Positions 16,473-25,848 of a stretch of 64,000 nucleotides of DNA are shown here, one piece after another. Every line of letters begins with the position of its first letter. The first letter of the stretch is position 1. The stretch covers positions 23,765-87,764 of the forward strand of contig NZ_JAPAAF010000016.1 in the NCBI RefSeq assembly GCF_025907915.1, in the 5' to 3' direction. The stretch is from Gaoshiqia sediminis. GTDB lineage: Bacteria > Bacteroidota > Bacteroidia > Bacteroidales > Prolixibacteraceae. A program made the translations under genes and the position numbers. A model generated the notes under the pieces. It had not been told where the DNA came from. It saw only the letters and a program-made list of their open reading frames with translations, and did no database searches.

Positions 16473-18484
16473 TATCGAATTCGTTTGAAAGGTTCCTTTT
16501 TTAAGACCATGCCGGTGCGTGCCGGAAGGTACAGGTTTAGGTAATGCTGGCTGCTAAGTCCGGCAGATGGGCGGGTGTAATAGGTCATTCTCCGGTCAAT
16601 CCTGTCATGCCCTCCAAAGCGGCTTTCGTCGGTATCAAACAGCACTTTGTATTTTGATGGCTCCAGCGGAATGCCATAACCGGTGAACGATCGGGTGGGA
16701 TTGAAGTTGAAAACAATGAGGTAATCACCGCGTTGAAACGCCAGTATCTGATCGGGTTTGTTGTCGAACCGGTGATATACTTCCGGGATTTCCAACAGCT
16801 GCGCATCGCGGATCCACTGCATCATCGTGCGGTCGAAGTCAGACAGCCAATGGTACCTCAAGTCTGGGTTGTCGGCAATGCTCCACAAGCGCCGTGCGTG
16901 TTTGTAGGACCAGTTATTTCCCAATCGCGGAAAATCAATCCATTCGGGATGTCCGAATTCGTTGCCCATAAAGTTAAGGTAAGCCCCGCCGGCACTGCTG
17001 GCTGTTGCCAACCGGATCATTTTATGGAGGGCGATTCCCCGGTCAACAGTCAGGTTTGGCTGGTCCTTGCGCATGCTGAAATACATTTCCTTGTCGATCA
17101 GCCTGAAGATGATGGTTTTATCGCCTACCAGGGCCTGGTCGTGCGATTCGGCATAGCTAACCACCTTTTCATCCAGCCGTTTGGAGGTCAGTTCGTAAAA
17201 TATTTGTCCCATGTCCCAATTTTCGTCGGCCACTTCTTTGATCAGTTTGATCCAGAAATCAGGAACGCCCATGGCCATTCGGTAGTCGAAACCCAACCCT
17301 CCATCGTCCATGCTGGTAGCCAGCCCGGGCATGCCACTCATTTCTTCGGCAATGGAGAGCGCGTTCGGGTTTATTTCGTGTATAAGTTTATTGGCCAGGT
17401 AGAAATAGCTGACAGCCTCGTCGTCCACATTCGGGTTGAAATAATCACTGTAGCTGGTAAATGCCTTTCCCAGTCCATGATCCAGATAAAGCATGCTGGT
17501 GACGCCGTCGAAACGGTAGCCGTCGAACTTAAATTCTTCGAGCCAGTAACGGATATTGGACAGCAAGAAATGCAGTACTTCATTTTTGCCGTAATTGAAA
17601 CAGTACGAATCCCATGCCGGATGTTCGCCGCGTCCGCCATCATGAAAAAACTGGTAGCGTGTACCATCGTACTTGCCCAAGCCTTCCAATTCATTTTTCA
17701 CGGCGTGTGAATGTACAAGGTCGATGATGACGGCCAATCCCATGCCGTGTGCCGCATCGATGAGCGCTTTTAGTTCGTCGGGGGTGCCAAACCGTGACGA
17801 AGGGGCGAAAAAGCTGGACACATGGTACCCAAAACTTCCATAATAGGGATGCTCCGGGATGGCCATGATTTGCACTGTGTTATATCCAGCTTCTTTAATT
17901 CGCGGAAGAATGTTTTCGCGAAACTCGTTGTAGGTGTGTACCCGTTCTTCCTCGCCGGCCATGCCAATATGGCTTTCGTAAATGAGGGGGGCTTCCGTTC
18001 CCCGGTTAAATTCAGGATGTTGCCACTGATGCTTTTTTTCGGGGTTCCAAACCTGTGCATTGAAAATCAGTGTTTTCTCGTCCTGGGTTACACTGTTTGC
18101 CCAGGCAGGGATCCGTTTCCCGTTCCCACCCGGCCAGTGCATCGAAAAGGCATATAAATCGCCATGTTTCAATTGATTTTCATGCAGGTATAATTCCCAG
18201 TTCCCATTGTTAATGGCCTTGAGCCGGTACGTTTCTTCTTCTTTCCATTGGTTGAAATCGCCAATCAAATAAATGGCCGTTGCATTGGGCGCCCAGTCGC
18301 GGATTACCCAGCCATCATCGGTTTTATGCAGGCCAAACCAGAGATGACCGCAGGAAAAATCTTTCAGTGTTCTTCCTTGGGTAAGCTCGGCTTCTTTTTG
18401 CCGGGCTGCGTTATGTCTTGATAGGATGATAGATGCGTAAGGTTCGAGCCAGGCATCGTTCTGTATAAGTTTTGGTAGTTCCAT
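16472..18484 (-). CDS. glgB: 1,4-alpha-glucan branching enzyme (GH13_8, eukaryote-like type)
   Basis: From the ATG at 18484 the enzyme has 670 residues: a CBM48-like N-terminal domain (GLHKTDDGWVIRDWAPNA), then the GH13 barrel with IIDLVHSH (region I), GYRFDGVTSM with nucleophile Asp326, SIAEEMSGMPG with acid Glu380, and YAESHDQAL (region IV). It makes alpha-1,6 branches in glycogen. The four regions resemble plant and animal branching enzymes more than the E. coli type, which is usual for Bacteroidota. A GTG 16 codons upstream is in frame, but the family N-terminus fits the ATG. Confidence 0.93.
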   Translation of the reverse strand: MELPKLIQNDAWLEPYASIILSRHNAARQKEAELTQGRTLKDFSCGHLWFGLHKTDDGWVIRDWAPNATAIYLIGDFNQWKEEETYRLKAINNGNWELYLHENQLKHGDLYAFSMHWPGGNGKRIPAWANSVTQDEKTLIFNAQVWNPEKKHQWQHPEFNRGTEAPLIYESHIGMAGEEERVHTYNEFRENILPRIKEAGYNTVQIMAIPEHPYYGSFGYHVSSFFAPSSRFGTPDELKALIDAAHGMGLAVIIDLVHSHAVKNELEGLGKYDGTRYQFFHDGGRGEHPAWDSYCFNYGKNEVLHFLLSNIRYWLEEFKFDGYRFDGVTSMLYLDHGLGKAFTSYSDYFNPNVDDEAVSYFYLANKLIHEINPNALSIAEEMSGMPGLATSMDDGGLGFDYRMAMGVPDFWIKLIKEVADENWDMGQIFYELTSKRLDEKVVSYAESHDQALVGDKTIIFRLIDKEMYFSMRKDQPNLTVDRGIALHKMIRLATASSAGGAYLNFMGNEFGHPEWIDFPRLGNNWSYKHARRLWSIADNPDLRYHWLSDFDRTMMQWIRDAQLLEIPEVYHRFDNKPDQILAFQRGDYLIVFNFNPTRSFTGYGIPLEPSKYKVLFDTDESRFGGHDRIDRRMTYYTRPSAGLSSQHYLNLYLPARTGMVLKKEPFKRIR

Positions 18485-18576
18485 TGAGCAAAGCTTTTCT
18501 TTTAAAGATAAAGAATTGCTTGCAGCTTTCACCCGAAAATCAAATCATTTCATAAATAATTTATAACAGCTTCACA

Positions 18577-18584
18577 CAAACATA
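18577..18584 (-). promoter_or_regulatory. -7 promoter box for glgB-GSCFA
   Basis: The minus strand reads TATGTTTG (TAnnTTTG match), giving a leader of about 85 bases. On the plus strand the overlapping TAAAATTTG (18583-18591) is one base off consensus and might drive the divergent GH3 gene. Confidence 0.5.
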
Positions 18585-18682
18585 AAATTTGCGGCTTGTT
18601 CTGTAAAACAGTCCTGATAATTTCCCGAAGCAACAAATTCAGTCTATCTTTTGGGTTGAATGAAACCACAACTGTTTCTGCC

Positions 18683-20638
18683 ATGAAAAATATCTTCCAC
18701 TCCCTGTTTTACTTTTTAATAGTAGTGTTTGCGTTGATCCTGATTGCTGTTTTTGTTTTTAATGCATACTACCGGACATTAAATAATAAGGCAAAAAAGC
18801 AGCTTCGGGAAACACTGCTGGTGGTTGATGACGGTTTTGAGTTTCGCGATCTCAACAAGAACGGGAAACTCGATCCATACGAAGATTTCAGACAGCCGGT
18901 TGATATCCGCGTGGAAGATCTGCTTTCGCAAATGACAATCGACGAAAAAGTAGGGTTGATGTGGCATCCGCCCATCGGCATTGAGCCGGGGGGAGGCCTA
19001 CAAGGAAAACCCGGAATGATGAGCCCGTCATCAACCTTTGCATTGCTGATCAATAAGCGGATTACGCATTTTAATTTGTTTACGGTGCCGGGCACACGGG
19101 AATTGGCCAACTGGTCGAACCAACTTCAAAAGCTGGCCGAGCAGACCCGATTGGGCATCCCGGTGACGATTAGTACCGATCCGCGGCATGGACTGACGAA
19201 TTTTATCGGTGCCGGCATGTTGGGCGGAAACTGGTCGAAATGGCCCGAGCCGATAGGCTTGGCGGCTGCCGGCGATTCCGCGTTGGTGGTTGATTTTGGC
19301 CGTATTGCCCGGCAAGAATACCGGGCAGTGGGCATCCATACGGCCTTGCACCCCATGGCCGATTTGGCAACCGAACCTCGCTGGGCGCGAATTAACGGTA
19401 CGTTTGGCGAAGATGCCCACCTCGCGGCAAAAATGGTTGCTGCGTATATTTACGGTTTTCAGGGCGATAAGCTTGATTCAGGCAGTGTGGCATGTATGAC
19501 CAAACACTGGCCAGGAGCAGGACCACAGGAAAACGGTGAAGATGCGCACTTCAGTTATGGCAAGAACCAAAGCTATCCCGGCAATAATTTCAATTATCAT
19601 TTAATCCCGTTTGAAGCGGCCATGAAAGCAAACACCGCCATGATGATGCCCTATTACGGCATTGCACATGATCAGACCAGCGAGAACGTGGGCATGGGCT
19701 TCAACCGGAAAATTATAACAGAACTTCTTCGTGAAAAATATGGTTACGATGGTGTCGTTTGCTCCGACTGGGGGATTATTGAAGGATTTTCATTCCTGGG
19801 GTATGAAGTTATGGGCGCAAAAAACTGGGGCTTGGAAAAGCTCCCGGTGGAAGAGCGGATCCGGAAAGCGCTTGAAGCTGGGATCGACCAGTTTGGAGGC
19901 AATACAAACACGGCACAGTTGCTAAGATTGTTGCGCCGGGGAGATATTTCTGAAAGCCGGATCAATGAATCGGCGCGCAGGTTGCTTCGACTTAAATTTA
20001 AACTGGGTTTGTTTGATAACCCGTTTGTCGACCCGGATGAAGCCGTCAGGATTGTCAATAACAAGGAGTTTGAAGCCACAGGAAAGCTGGCCCAACGAAA
20101 ATCCATCGTATTGCTGAAAAACCAGCAACAACAGAACGGACAGTTCTTTTTACCTTTATCAAAGGGTATAAAAGTCTACGCTGAAAATTTGGATAAGGTT
20201 GAATTGGCACGGTATGCCACGGTGGTGGACCGCTTGCAGGAAGCCGATGTGGCTTTATTTCGCCTGCAAACCCCATTTGAGCCTCGGTCGGGTGATTTTA
20301 TGGAAAGCCTCTTTCATCAGGGATATCTCGATTTTCAGGAGCCGGAACTCAGCCGCTTGGTGAATATGATGGCGCAGAAACCAACAGTGGTGTGTATGTA
20401 TATGGATCGCCCGGCTGTTATTCCCGAAATAAAGGCGCTTAGCAAAGGCTTGCTGGTGGATTTTGGCGCTGAGGATGATGCCGTACTGGATGTTGTTTTC
20501 GGTGAGTTTAACCCCGGGGCCAGGTTGCCTTTCGAAATTCCCTCATCGATGGATGCCGTTTTGCGACAAAAAGAAGATGTTCCGTATGATTCAGAAAAAC
20601 CGCTTTTCCCGTTTGGGTTTGGGCTGAGCTACCAATAG
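18683..20638 (+). CDS. Glycoside hydrolase family 3, membrane-anchored or exported
   Basis: From the ATG at 18683 the protein has 651 residues. An uncleaved-looking hydrophobic segment (about 5-28) anchors or exports it. An EF-hand-like motif, DLNKNGKLDPYED, follows at about residues 55-67 and may bind calcium. The GH3 barrel has DPRHGLT, KHWPGAGP and VVCSDWG, the last containing the nucleophile Asp; a shortened second domain ends the protein with FPFGFGLSYQ. It probably cleaves beta-linked glucosides in the periplasm, not the alpha-glucans of the neighbouring block. The 29-codon upstream extension has no signal character and was dropped. Confidence 0.9.
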   Translation: MKNIFHSLFYFLIVVFALILIAVFVFNAYYRTLNNKAKKQLRETLLVVDDGFEFRDLNKNGKLDPYEDFRQPVDIRVEDLLSQMTIDEKVGLMWHPPIGIEPGGGLQGKPGMMSPSSTFALLINKRITHFNLFTVPGTRELANWSNQLQKLAEQTRLGIPVTISTDPRHGLTNFIGAGMLGGNWSKWPEPIGLAAAGDSALVVDFGRIARQEYRAVGIHTALHPMADLATEPRWARINGTFGEDAHLAAKMVAAYIYGFQGDKLDSGSVACMTKHWPGAGPQENGEDAHFSYGKNQSYPGNNFNYHLIPFEAAMKANTAMMMPYYGIAHDQTSENVGMGFNRKIITELLREKYGYDGVVCSDWGIIEGFSFLGYEVMGAKNWGLEKLPVEERIRKALEAGIDQFGGNTNTAQLLRLLRRGDISESRINESARRLLRLKFKLGLFDNPFVDPDEAVRIVNNKEFEATGKLAQRKSIVLLKNQQQQNGQFFLPLSKGIKVYAENLDKVELARYATVVDRLQEADVALFRLQTPFEPRSGDFMESLFHQGYLDFQEPELSRLVNMMAQKPTVVCMYMDRPAVIPEIKALSKGLLVDFGAEDDAVLDVVFGEFNPGARLPFEIPSSMDAVLRQKEDVPYDSEKPLFPFGFGLSYQ

Positions 20639-20654
20639 GTTCAAGTATCATAAA

Positions 20655-20692
20655 AGCAAAAACCAGCAGTCAACTAATTGTATGACTACTGG
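20655..20692 (-). terminator. Terminator of the tRNA-Gly transcript
   Basis: A 10-bp stem with one mismatch (20663-20672 with 20683-20692) is followed on the minus strand by TTTTTGCTTTT. It may also stop the GH3 transcript in the other direction, with poorer T content. Confidence 0.6.
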
Positions 20693-20701
20693 CTTTCAGT
20701 G

Positions 20702-20773
20702 AGCGGGAAATGGGATTCGAACCCACGACCCTCAGCTTGGGAAGCTGATGCTCTACCCCTGAGCTACTCCCGC
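20702..20773 (-). tRNA. tRNA-Gly (anticodon CCC)
   Basis: The minus strand folds as a full cloverleaf: acceptor GCGGGAG with TTCCCGC, D-arm GCTCAGGGGTAGAGC, anticodon stem TCAGC/GCTGA around TTCCCAA, and GTGGGTTCGAATCCCAT T-arm. The anticodon CCC reads GGG. The discriminator base is T, as expected for bacterial tRNA-Gly. CCA is not encoded. Confidence 0.95.
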
Positions 20774-20836
20774 GTTGATTTTGTACGGGCAAATGTAATA
20801 TATTTTCAAATCTGTTGGTTAAAATTTTTAAGCCAC

Positions 20837-21322
20837 TCACAATTTTTGTCCCGGAAAAAAGCCGGCCAGGATACGCTGAATGAAAAGATGGATTCGTTTT
20901 GCACGGGTTTCGGGCCGTTTCGCTTCATTGATGTAGTTGATAATGGCGCTTTTATTGGAGAAAGAAAGCCGATCGAAGCGCTTGTTCAATTCCGGGTCTT
21001 CGTTCAGTAGCCATTGAAAATCGTCGGGGATGACTAATTCTCGCGGAGAAAGATCTTGCTCCACTACAACCTCTACCTCATCACCTTCTTCTTTACCAAT
21101 TGCTTCCCGTATTTCTTTTCGGATAGAGATGGCGTGTTCGCCGTTTCCGATAGGTACAAGGCTGCATGTCTTTTTTGCTCCATTAAACCAGCATTGGATT
21201 CGTACAGGACCACCTGTGCCAAATTCAGTGCGCACATCAAACGGAAATCCAGCCCAAACTCCGTTCGTGCCGCGTTTCATTGAAAATAAATTGGTTTTGT
21301 ATTGAAAGCGTTTGGGTTGCAT
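20837..21322 (-). CDS. DUF1905 + OmdA (YdeI/OmpD-associated) protein
   Basis: The 161-residue protein joins a DUF1905 barrel (about residues 10-100, ending EVVVEQDLSPRELVIPDDF) to an OmdA-type C-terminus (FDRLSFSNKSAIINYINEAKRPETRAKRI). Proteins with these domains have been called bacteriocin-protection proteins, but the molecular role is not established. It starts 19 bases downstream of the queG stop on the same strand and may be read through from queG. A second ATG at residue 15 is possible. Confidence 0.85.
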   Translation of the reverse strand: MQPKRFQYKTNLFSMKRGTNGVWAGFPFDVRTEFGTGGPVRIQCWFNGAKKTCSLVPIGNGEHAISIRKEIREAIGKEEGDEVEVVVEQDLSPRELVIPDDFQWLLNEDPELNKRFDRLSFSNKSAIINYINEAKRPETRAKRIHLFIQRILAGFFPGQKL

Positions 21323-21341
21323 GTATTTTTATGATCTGGTT

Positions 21342-22319
21342 TTATTCCTCCGGTAATTGTTGATCGGCAGATGCATAGTCCTTTGTTTCGTTTGTGTTGT
21401 ACAAAAACTGCAAATTCCGTTTTAAGCCGCTGTATTTGGTTCGTTTAACGGCTGATTTGCGGAAGAGTTCATTAAAGAGCGGCTGATTCATTTCCTGCCA
21501 TTCCCGGTGCGAAAGCTTTAACAATTTAGGGTGAGACTCAAATGCTGGCTCGTGGTGCGGTTCCGACTTCAGGTTCCAGGGACAAACATCCTGGCAAATG
21601 TCACAGCCAAACACCCGGTTATCAAATTTTCCTTTTAGGTTTTCATCCAGTTCGCCTTTCAGCTCGATGGTTTGGTACGAGATGCAGCGCCGGGCATCGA
21701 CCACATAGGGGGCGACAATGGCTTTAGTGGGGCAGGCATCGATGCAGCGGGTGCAGTTACCGCAATGGTTGCGAACGATTTTGTCGTCGGGTTCCAGTTC
21801 CAGATCAACGATCAGTTCGCCGATAAAGAAGAAACTACCGTGTTCCACCGAAATGAGGTTGGTATTTTTGCCGATCCACCCCAATCCGGCTTTGGCGGCC
21901 CAGGCTTTGTCGAGTACCGGCGCCGAATCCACAAAAGCGCGTCCGTTGCACGGGGCAATTTCAGTTTGGATGAATGAAAGCAACTCGTTCAGCTTGTCTT
22001 TCAATACAAAGTGATAATCGGTGCCGTAGGCATATTTCGAGAGCACCGGAGCATCGGGATCTTCCTGTTTTTGAGAAGGGAAGTAGTTGAGCAGTACCGA
22101 GATGACCGATTTTGCGTCGTCGAACAATAATCGCGGGTCGAGGCGTTTGTCGAGGTTGCGGGTCATGTAATCCATTTCGCCGTTCATCCCATGTGATATC
22201 CAGCTTTCCAGTCGGTTTTTTTCGTCGGCCAAAAAATCCGCCTTTGAAATGCCACAGTTCAGAAAGCCCAGTTCGCGGGCTTTTTGTTTGATTTGTATGG
22301 ATGCTCCGGGTGACTTCAT
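21342..22319 (-). CDS. queG: Epoxyqueuosine reductase
   Basis: The protein has 325 residues from the ATG at 22319. It shows the cobalamin-binding reductase domain with [21 protein letters not shown], including the catalytic Asp, then two 4Fe-4S motifs ([12 protein letters not shown] and [10 protein letters not shown]). It performs the last step of queuosine synthesis, reducing epoxyqueuosine in tRNA with B12. The open frame extends to a GTG at 22349, but a TAACTTTG promoter box lies between the two, which decides for the ATG. The other que genes are 1.6 kb away, beyond a helicase gene and on the other strand. Confidence 0.95.
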   Translation of the reverse strand: MKSPGASIQIKQKARELGFLNCGISKADFLADEKNRLESWISHGMNGEMDYMTRNLDKRLDPRLLFDDAKSVISVLLNYFPSQKQEDPDAPVLSKYAYGTDYHFVLKDKLNELLSFIQTEIAPCNGRAFVDSAPVLDKAWAAKAGLGWIGKNTNLISVEHGSFFFIGELIVDLELEPDDKIVRNHCGNCTRCIDACPTKAIVAPYVVDARRCISYQTIELKGELDENLKGKFDNRVFGCDICQDVCPWNLKSEPHHEPAFESHPKLLKLSHREWQEMNQPLFNELFRKSAVKRTKYSGLKRNLQFLYNTNETKDYASADQQLPEE

Positions 22320-22328
22320 GAGACATTT

Positions 22329-22336
22329 CAAAGTTA
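22329..22336 (-). promoter_or_regulatory. -7 promoter box for queG
   Basis: The minus strand reads TAACTTTG, ten bases before the ATG. It rules out the longer reading frame. Confidence 0.55.
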
Positions 22337-22391
22337 AGAAATCCGGCACATCCGGAAAGCACCCGCGAAATATATTGGGGCAATCGATTTT

Positions 22392-23621
22392 TTACGTCCG
22401 CGGGGCTTTTTTTCGGTTACCGTTGGGTTTGCGATTGAAGTTCTTTTTGTAGCCGCCTTTTTTTCGGGTCGATACTTTCCATTCAGGGCCGGGGCCAAGT
22501 TCAGCGGGGAGGGGAGCCTTATATACCTCGTTTTCGATCAGCGCTTCAATTTGCTGAAATTTGTACATATCATCTTCATTGATGAAGGTGAGTGCGATGC
22601 CGGTGGCATTGGCGCGGGCCGTACGTCCAACACGGTGTACATAATCTTCTGCATCGCCGGGCACGTCGAAATTCACCACCAGGTTAATGTCCTTGATGTC
22701 GATTCCGCGACTGAGAACGTCAGTGGCCACCAGGATGCGCGTTTGGCGGGCACGGAATTTCATGAGCACTTCTTCGCGTTCTTTTTGTTCCAGGTCCGAC
22801 GAAATGCCTTGCGCATCGAGCTTCTTTTTTTGCAGGGCGCGTACAATTTGCGTTACTTTCCTTTTGGTCGAACTGAAAATGATGATGCTTTGGCAGTCGT
22901 CTTTCCCGGTAATCAGGCTTTGGATGAGCGGAATTTTCTGCGATTCGTGGCACACATAAGCGGCCTGCAAAACACCTTCGGCCGGTTTGCTGATGGCCGT
23001 GCTGAATTCTTTCGGGTTGGTGAGAACTTTGGAAGCCAGTGTTTTGATTTTGGGCGGCATCGTGGCGCTGAACATGACGGTTTGCCGGTGGGCAGGCAGG
23101 TTGCTGAAGATGCGGATGATGTCGTCGTAGAAACCGATGTCGAGCATGCGGTCCGCTTCGTCCAAAACCACGTGGCTTACATGTCCCAGTTTTGCAATAT
23201 CGTTATCGATAAAGGAAATTAGTTTGCCGGGAGTGGCGACGATAATGTCCACGCCGCTTTCCAGCGCTTTGCGTTGCACTTCCCATTCTTTGCCATCGCC
23301 GCCGCCATACAGCGAGATGGAGGTGGTGCCGGCATAGTATGAAAATCCTTGCACCTGCTGCTCGATCTGGATGGCCAGCTCGCGGGTGGGAACAATAATC
23401 AGCGCGTGGGTTTGTCCCGAAGGCATGGCCGAAACCTTTTCAATGATTGGCAACATAAATGCAGCAGTCTTCCCGGTGCCAGTCTGGGCACAGGCAATCA
23501 GGTCGTGGCCTTCGAGTATTATAGGGATGGTGTTTTCCTGGACCTCGGTCGCTTCATCAAAACCCATATCATGTAGGGCATCCAGGATATCATCGTGTAA
23601 ATCAAATTCGTAAAACTTCAT
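22392..23621 (-). CDS. DEAD-box RNA helicase
   Basis: The 409-residue protein has the full helicase set: AQTGTGKTAAF (Walker A), PTRELAIQ, VVLDEADRML (motif II), FSATMPP (motif III), RGIDIKDI and HRVGRTARA (motif VI). A short basic tail rich in Lys, Arg, Gly and Asn follows (about 380-409) and likely binds RNA. It unwinds short RNA duplexes in the cytoplasm, for ribosome assembly or mRNA turnover. It ends 73 bases before the queG ATG. Confidence 0.95.
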   Translation of the reverse strand: MKFYEFDLHDDILDALHDMGFDEATEVQENTIPIILEGHDLIACAQTGTGKTAAFMLPIIEKVSAMPSGQTHALIIVPTRELAIQIEQQVQGFSYYAGTTSISLYGGGDGKEWEVQRKALESGVDIIVATPGKLISFIDNDIAKLGHVSHVVLDEADRMLDIGFYDDIIRIFSNLPAHRQTVMFSATMPPKIKTLASKVLTNPKEFSTAISKPAEGVLQAAYVCHESQKIPLIQSLITGKDDCQSIIIFSSTKRKVTQIVRALQKKKLDAQGISSDLEQKEREEVLMKFRARQTRILVATDVLSRGIDIKDINLVVNFDVPGDAEDYVHRVGRTARANATGIALTFINEDDMYKFQQIEALIENEVYKAPLPAELGPGPEWKVSTRKKGGYKKNFNRKPNGNRKKAPRT

Positions 23622-23862
23622 ATTGTGAGTGGATGTATTTCTAATTTTCGAAAAGAGAAGCTTACCTTTCGCGGGAGATGCTCTATCTGTTTTAATGCCA
23701 CAAAAGTAACATTTTTTCGGCAGAAAACGTGATGTGGATCATTTGTGGTTTTTCGTTGCCTGCGAATGGTTATGGGGTTGTTGACGATTAGTTAATGGGG
23801 CGTTCGTTGTCAATTGTGCGTCTGGAAACTTTAAACCCGAAACTTGAAACTCAAAAAAATAT

Positions 23863-23870
23863 TATCTTTG
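23863..23870 (+). promoter_or_regulatory. -7 promoter box of the queuosine operon
   Basis: TATCTTTG is an exact TAnnTTTG match 50 bases before the yhhQ ATG. Transcription would start about ten bases before the riboswitch. Confidence 0.65.
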
Positions 23871-23885
23871 CGCCATTATTAACAT

Positions 23886-23915
23886 CGTGTGCTTGGTAAC
23901 CACGTAAAAAACAAG
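23886..23915 (+). promoter_or_regulatory. preQ1-I riboswitch aptamer (candidate)
   Basis: The leader forms the H-type pseudoknot of class I preQ1 aptamers. P1 is CGTG (23886-23889) with CACG (23901-23904). Loop 1 (23890-23900) ends in GTAAC directly before the 3' strand of P1, as in the Thermoanaerobacter aptamer. An A-rich linker TAAAAAA (23905-23911) leads to CAAG (23912-23915), which pairs with CTTG in loop 1 (23892-23895). The aptamer ends four bases before the ATG of yhhQ, so ligand binding would hide the ribosome-binding region. Downstream genes are yhhQ, queC and queF, exactly the expected targets. P1 is short at 4 bp. Confidence 0.78.
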
Positions 23916-23919
23916 TGAA

Positions 23920-24600
23920 ATGAAAAATCAAGTTTCAGTATTATTCCTGTTGACGGGAGTGCTTTTTGCTGCCTCCCTGCTAATCGCCAACATTTTAGCA
24001 TCCAAAATTATCATGATCGGACCGTGGTCGGCCCCGGCGGGTGTGCTGATCTTTCCTGTCGCCTACATCATCAACGATGTGATTGCCGAAGTGTGGGGCT
24101 ATGCCAAAGCGCGGCTGATTATCTGGGCCGGTTTTGGCGTGAATTTAATGGCCGCCCTGTTCTTCATGCTGGCTATTGCTATGCCTGCGGCTCCGTTTTA
24201 TGAAGGGGAGGAAGCCTTTCAAATGATTGTGGGCAGCTCGGTGCGTATCGTGTTTGCCAGTTTGACTGCTTACCTGGTGGGCTCGTTCCTGAATGCTTTC
24301 GTGATGAGCAAATTCAAGCTGCTCACCCGTGGCAAAGGTTTTTCGTTAAGGGCAGTGGTTTCCACCCTGGCCGGCGAGGGCGCCGATTCGCTAATCTTCA
24401 TCACCGTTGCTTTTGCCGGTATTTTCCCGCTGCCGGTTATCCTTGGGATGATCGTGACACAGGCCTTGTTGAAAACGGCTTACGAGATCATCATCCTTCC
24501 ATTCACCATGCTGGTGGTGAAAAAGGTAAAGGAAATTGAAGGCGTGGATACGTTTGATGAGGACGTTTCGTACAATCCGTTCCGTTTAAATCAGATCTGA
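23920..24600 (+). CDS. yhhQ: Queuosine precursor transporter, YhhQ/VUT family
   Basis: The 226-residue protein has about six membrane segments and the family features [30 protein letters not shown] and [16 protein letters not shown]. YhhQ-type proteins import preQ0 or preQ1 bases across the inner membrane. The leader holds a preQ1-type riboswitch, and queC follows 17 bases after the stop, so transport and synthesis of the same intermediate are under one control. Import plus de novo synthesis in one operon suggests the cell both makes and scavenges the base. Confidence 0.93.
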   Translation: MKNQVSVLFLLTGVLFAASLLIANILASKIIMIGPWSAPAGVLIFPVAYIINDVIAEVWGYAKARLIIWAGFGVNLMAALFFMLAIAMPAAPFYEGEEAFQMIVGSSVRIVFASLTAYLVGSFLNAFVMSKFKLLTRGKGFSLRAVVSTLAGEGADSLIFITVAFAGIFPLPVILGMIVTQALLKTAYEIIILPFTMLVVKKVKEIEGVDTFDEDVSYNPFRLNQI

Positions 24601-24617
24601 TATTTTTTCCCGTAAGA

Positions 24618-25289
24618 ATGAAGGAAGTCAAAAAAGCGTTGGTTGTGTTTTCGGGAGGGCAGGATTCGACGACCTGCCTGTTTTGGGCAAAACAGCAATT
24701 TGATGAGGTTGAGGCCATCTCGTTCGACTACGGACAGAAGCACCAGCTGGAATTGCAGGTGGCCGAAGCAATTGCCGTAAAAGCCAACGTGCCGTTTCAT
24801 GTATATAAACTGGATTTGCTGGGACAAATTACCAGCAACGCGCTTACCAATGCCGATATGGAGGTGGAGGAAGACAAACCTGCTGACCGTCCGCCCAATA
24901 CGCTGGTGGAGGGCCGCAATATGTTGTTTCTGACCTATGCGGCGGTGTATGCCAAATCGAAAGGCATCCATCATTTGGTAACCGGGGTGGGACAGGCAGA
25001 TTACAGTGGCTATCCCGATTGCCGCGACGAGTTTATTCGTTCGCTCAACCAAACGCTGAACCTGTCGATGGATTATCCGTACGAAATCCATACGCCATTG
25101 ATGTGGAAAAATAAAATGCAAATTTGGCAACTGGCCGATGAGTTGGGGGTATTCGATCTGGTGCGCAACGAAACGCTCACCTGCTACAATGGCATCGTTG
25201 GCGACGGCTGTGGCCATTGTCCGGCCTGCAAATTGCGCCGCAACGGGCTGGGGCATTATTTAAAAGACAGAAAATTGGGGAATGGGTGA
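24618..25289 (+). CDS. queC: 7-cyano-7-deazaguanine (preQ0) synthase
   Basis: The 223-residue enzyme has the ATP-pyrophosphatase loop [10 protein letters not shown] (about 11-20), [23 protein letters not shown], and the zinc site [16 protein letters not shown] near the C-terminus. It converts 7-carboxy-7-deazaguanine to preQ0 with ATP and ammonia. It is the second gene of the yhhQ-queC-queF operon. queD and queE are not in the window. Confidence 0.96.
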   Translation: MKEVKKALVVFSGGQDSTTCLFWAKQQFDEVEAISFDYGQKHQLELQVAEAIAVKANVPFHVYKLDLLGQITSNALTNADMEVEEDKPADRPPNTLVEGRNMLFLTYAAVYAKSKGIHHLVTGVGQADYSGYPDCRDEFIRSLNQTLNLSMDYPYEIHTPLMWKNKMQIWQLADELGVFDLVRNETLTCYNGIVGDGCGHCPACKLRRNGLGHYLKDRKLGNG

Positions 25290-25377
25290 GGGGATTGGTG
25301 GCTTTTAATCAGGTTATGATTGTGCCTTCAATGTCGATCATGAAAATTTGGAATTTGAAACCTGGAATTTAACAGAT

Positions 25378-25848
25378 ATGGACAACTTAAAACATCTTGG
25401 AGGCGAAACCAACTATTTGTTTGATTACACGCCGGATGTATTGGAAACTTTCGACAATAAACATCCTGAAAATGATTACTGGGTGAAGTTCAACTCACCC
25501 GAGTTTACCAGTTTGTGCCCCATTACCGGACAGCCCGATTTTGCGACCATTTATATCAGTTACATGCCCGGGAAAAAAATGGTGGAAAGCAAATCGCTGA
25601 AATTGTACTTGTTTAGTTTCCGTAACCACGGCGCTTTTCACGAGGATTGCATCAATATCATCCTGAAAGATTTGGTAAAACTGATGGAGCCTAAATACAT
25701 CGAAGTGTGGGGGAAATTTCTGCCGCGAGGTGGCCTCAGCATCGATCCGTATGCCAACTACGGGCAACCCGGCACCAAATATGAACAGTTGGCTTGGTAT
25801 CGCCTGCAAAATCACGACCTGAACCCGGAGAAAATCGACAACCGGTAA
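25378..25848 (+). CDS. queF: NADPH-dependent preQ0 reductase (preQ1 synthase)
   Basis: From the ATG at 25378 the protein has 156 residues, the size of the single-domain (YkvM-type) QueF. The motif [16 protein letters not shown] holds the catalytic Cys, followed by [12 protein letters not shown], the substrate segment, and FHEDCIN. It reduces the nitrile of preQ0 to the amine of preQ1, using NADPH. The product is the presumed ligand of the riboswitch at the head of the operon, which gives feedback control. The 89-base gap after queC contains a short TTTGAAAC-type repeat. Confidence 0.95.
   Translation: MDNLKHLGGETNYLFDYTPDVLETFDNKHPENDYWVKFNSPEFTSLCPITGQPDFATIYISYMPGKKMVESKSLKLYLFSFRNHGAFHEDCINIILKDLVKLMEPKYIEVWGKFLPRGGLSIDPYANYGQPGTKYEQLAWYRLQNHDLNPEKIDNR

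Noticed and set aside
23622..23862. Possible CRISPR or phage remnant in the gap before yhhQ
   Set aside because: No regularly spaced direct repeats; only degenerate TTTCAAG-type units.
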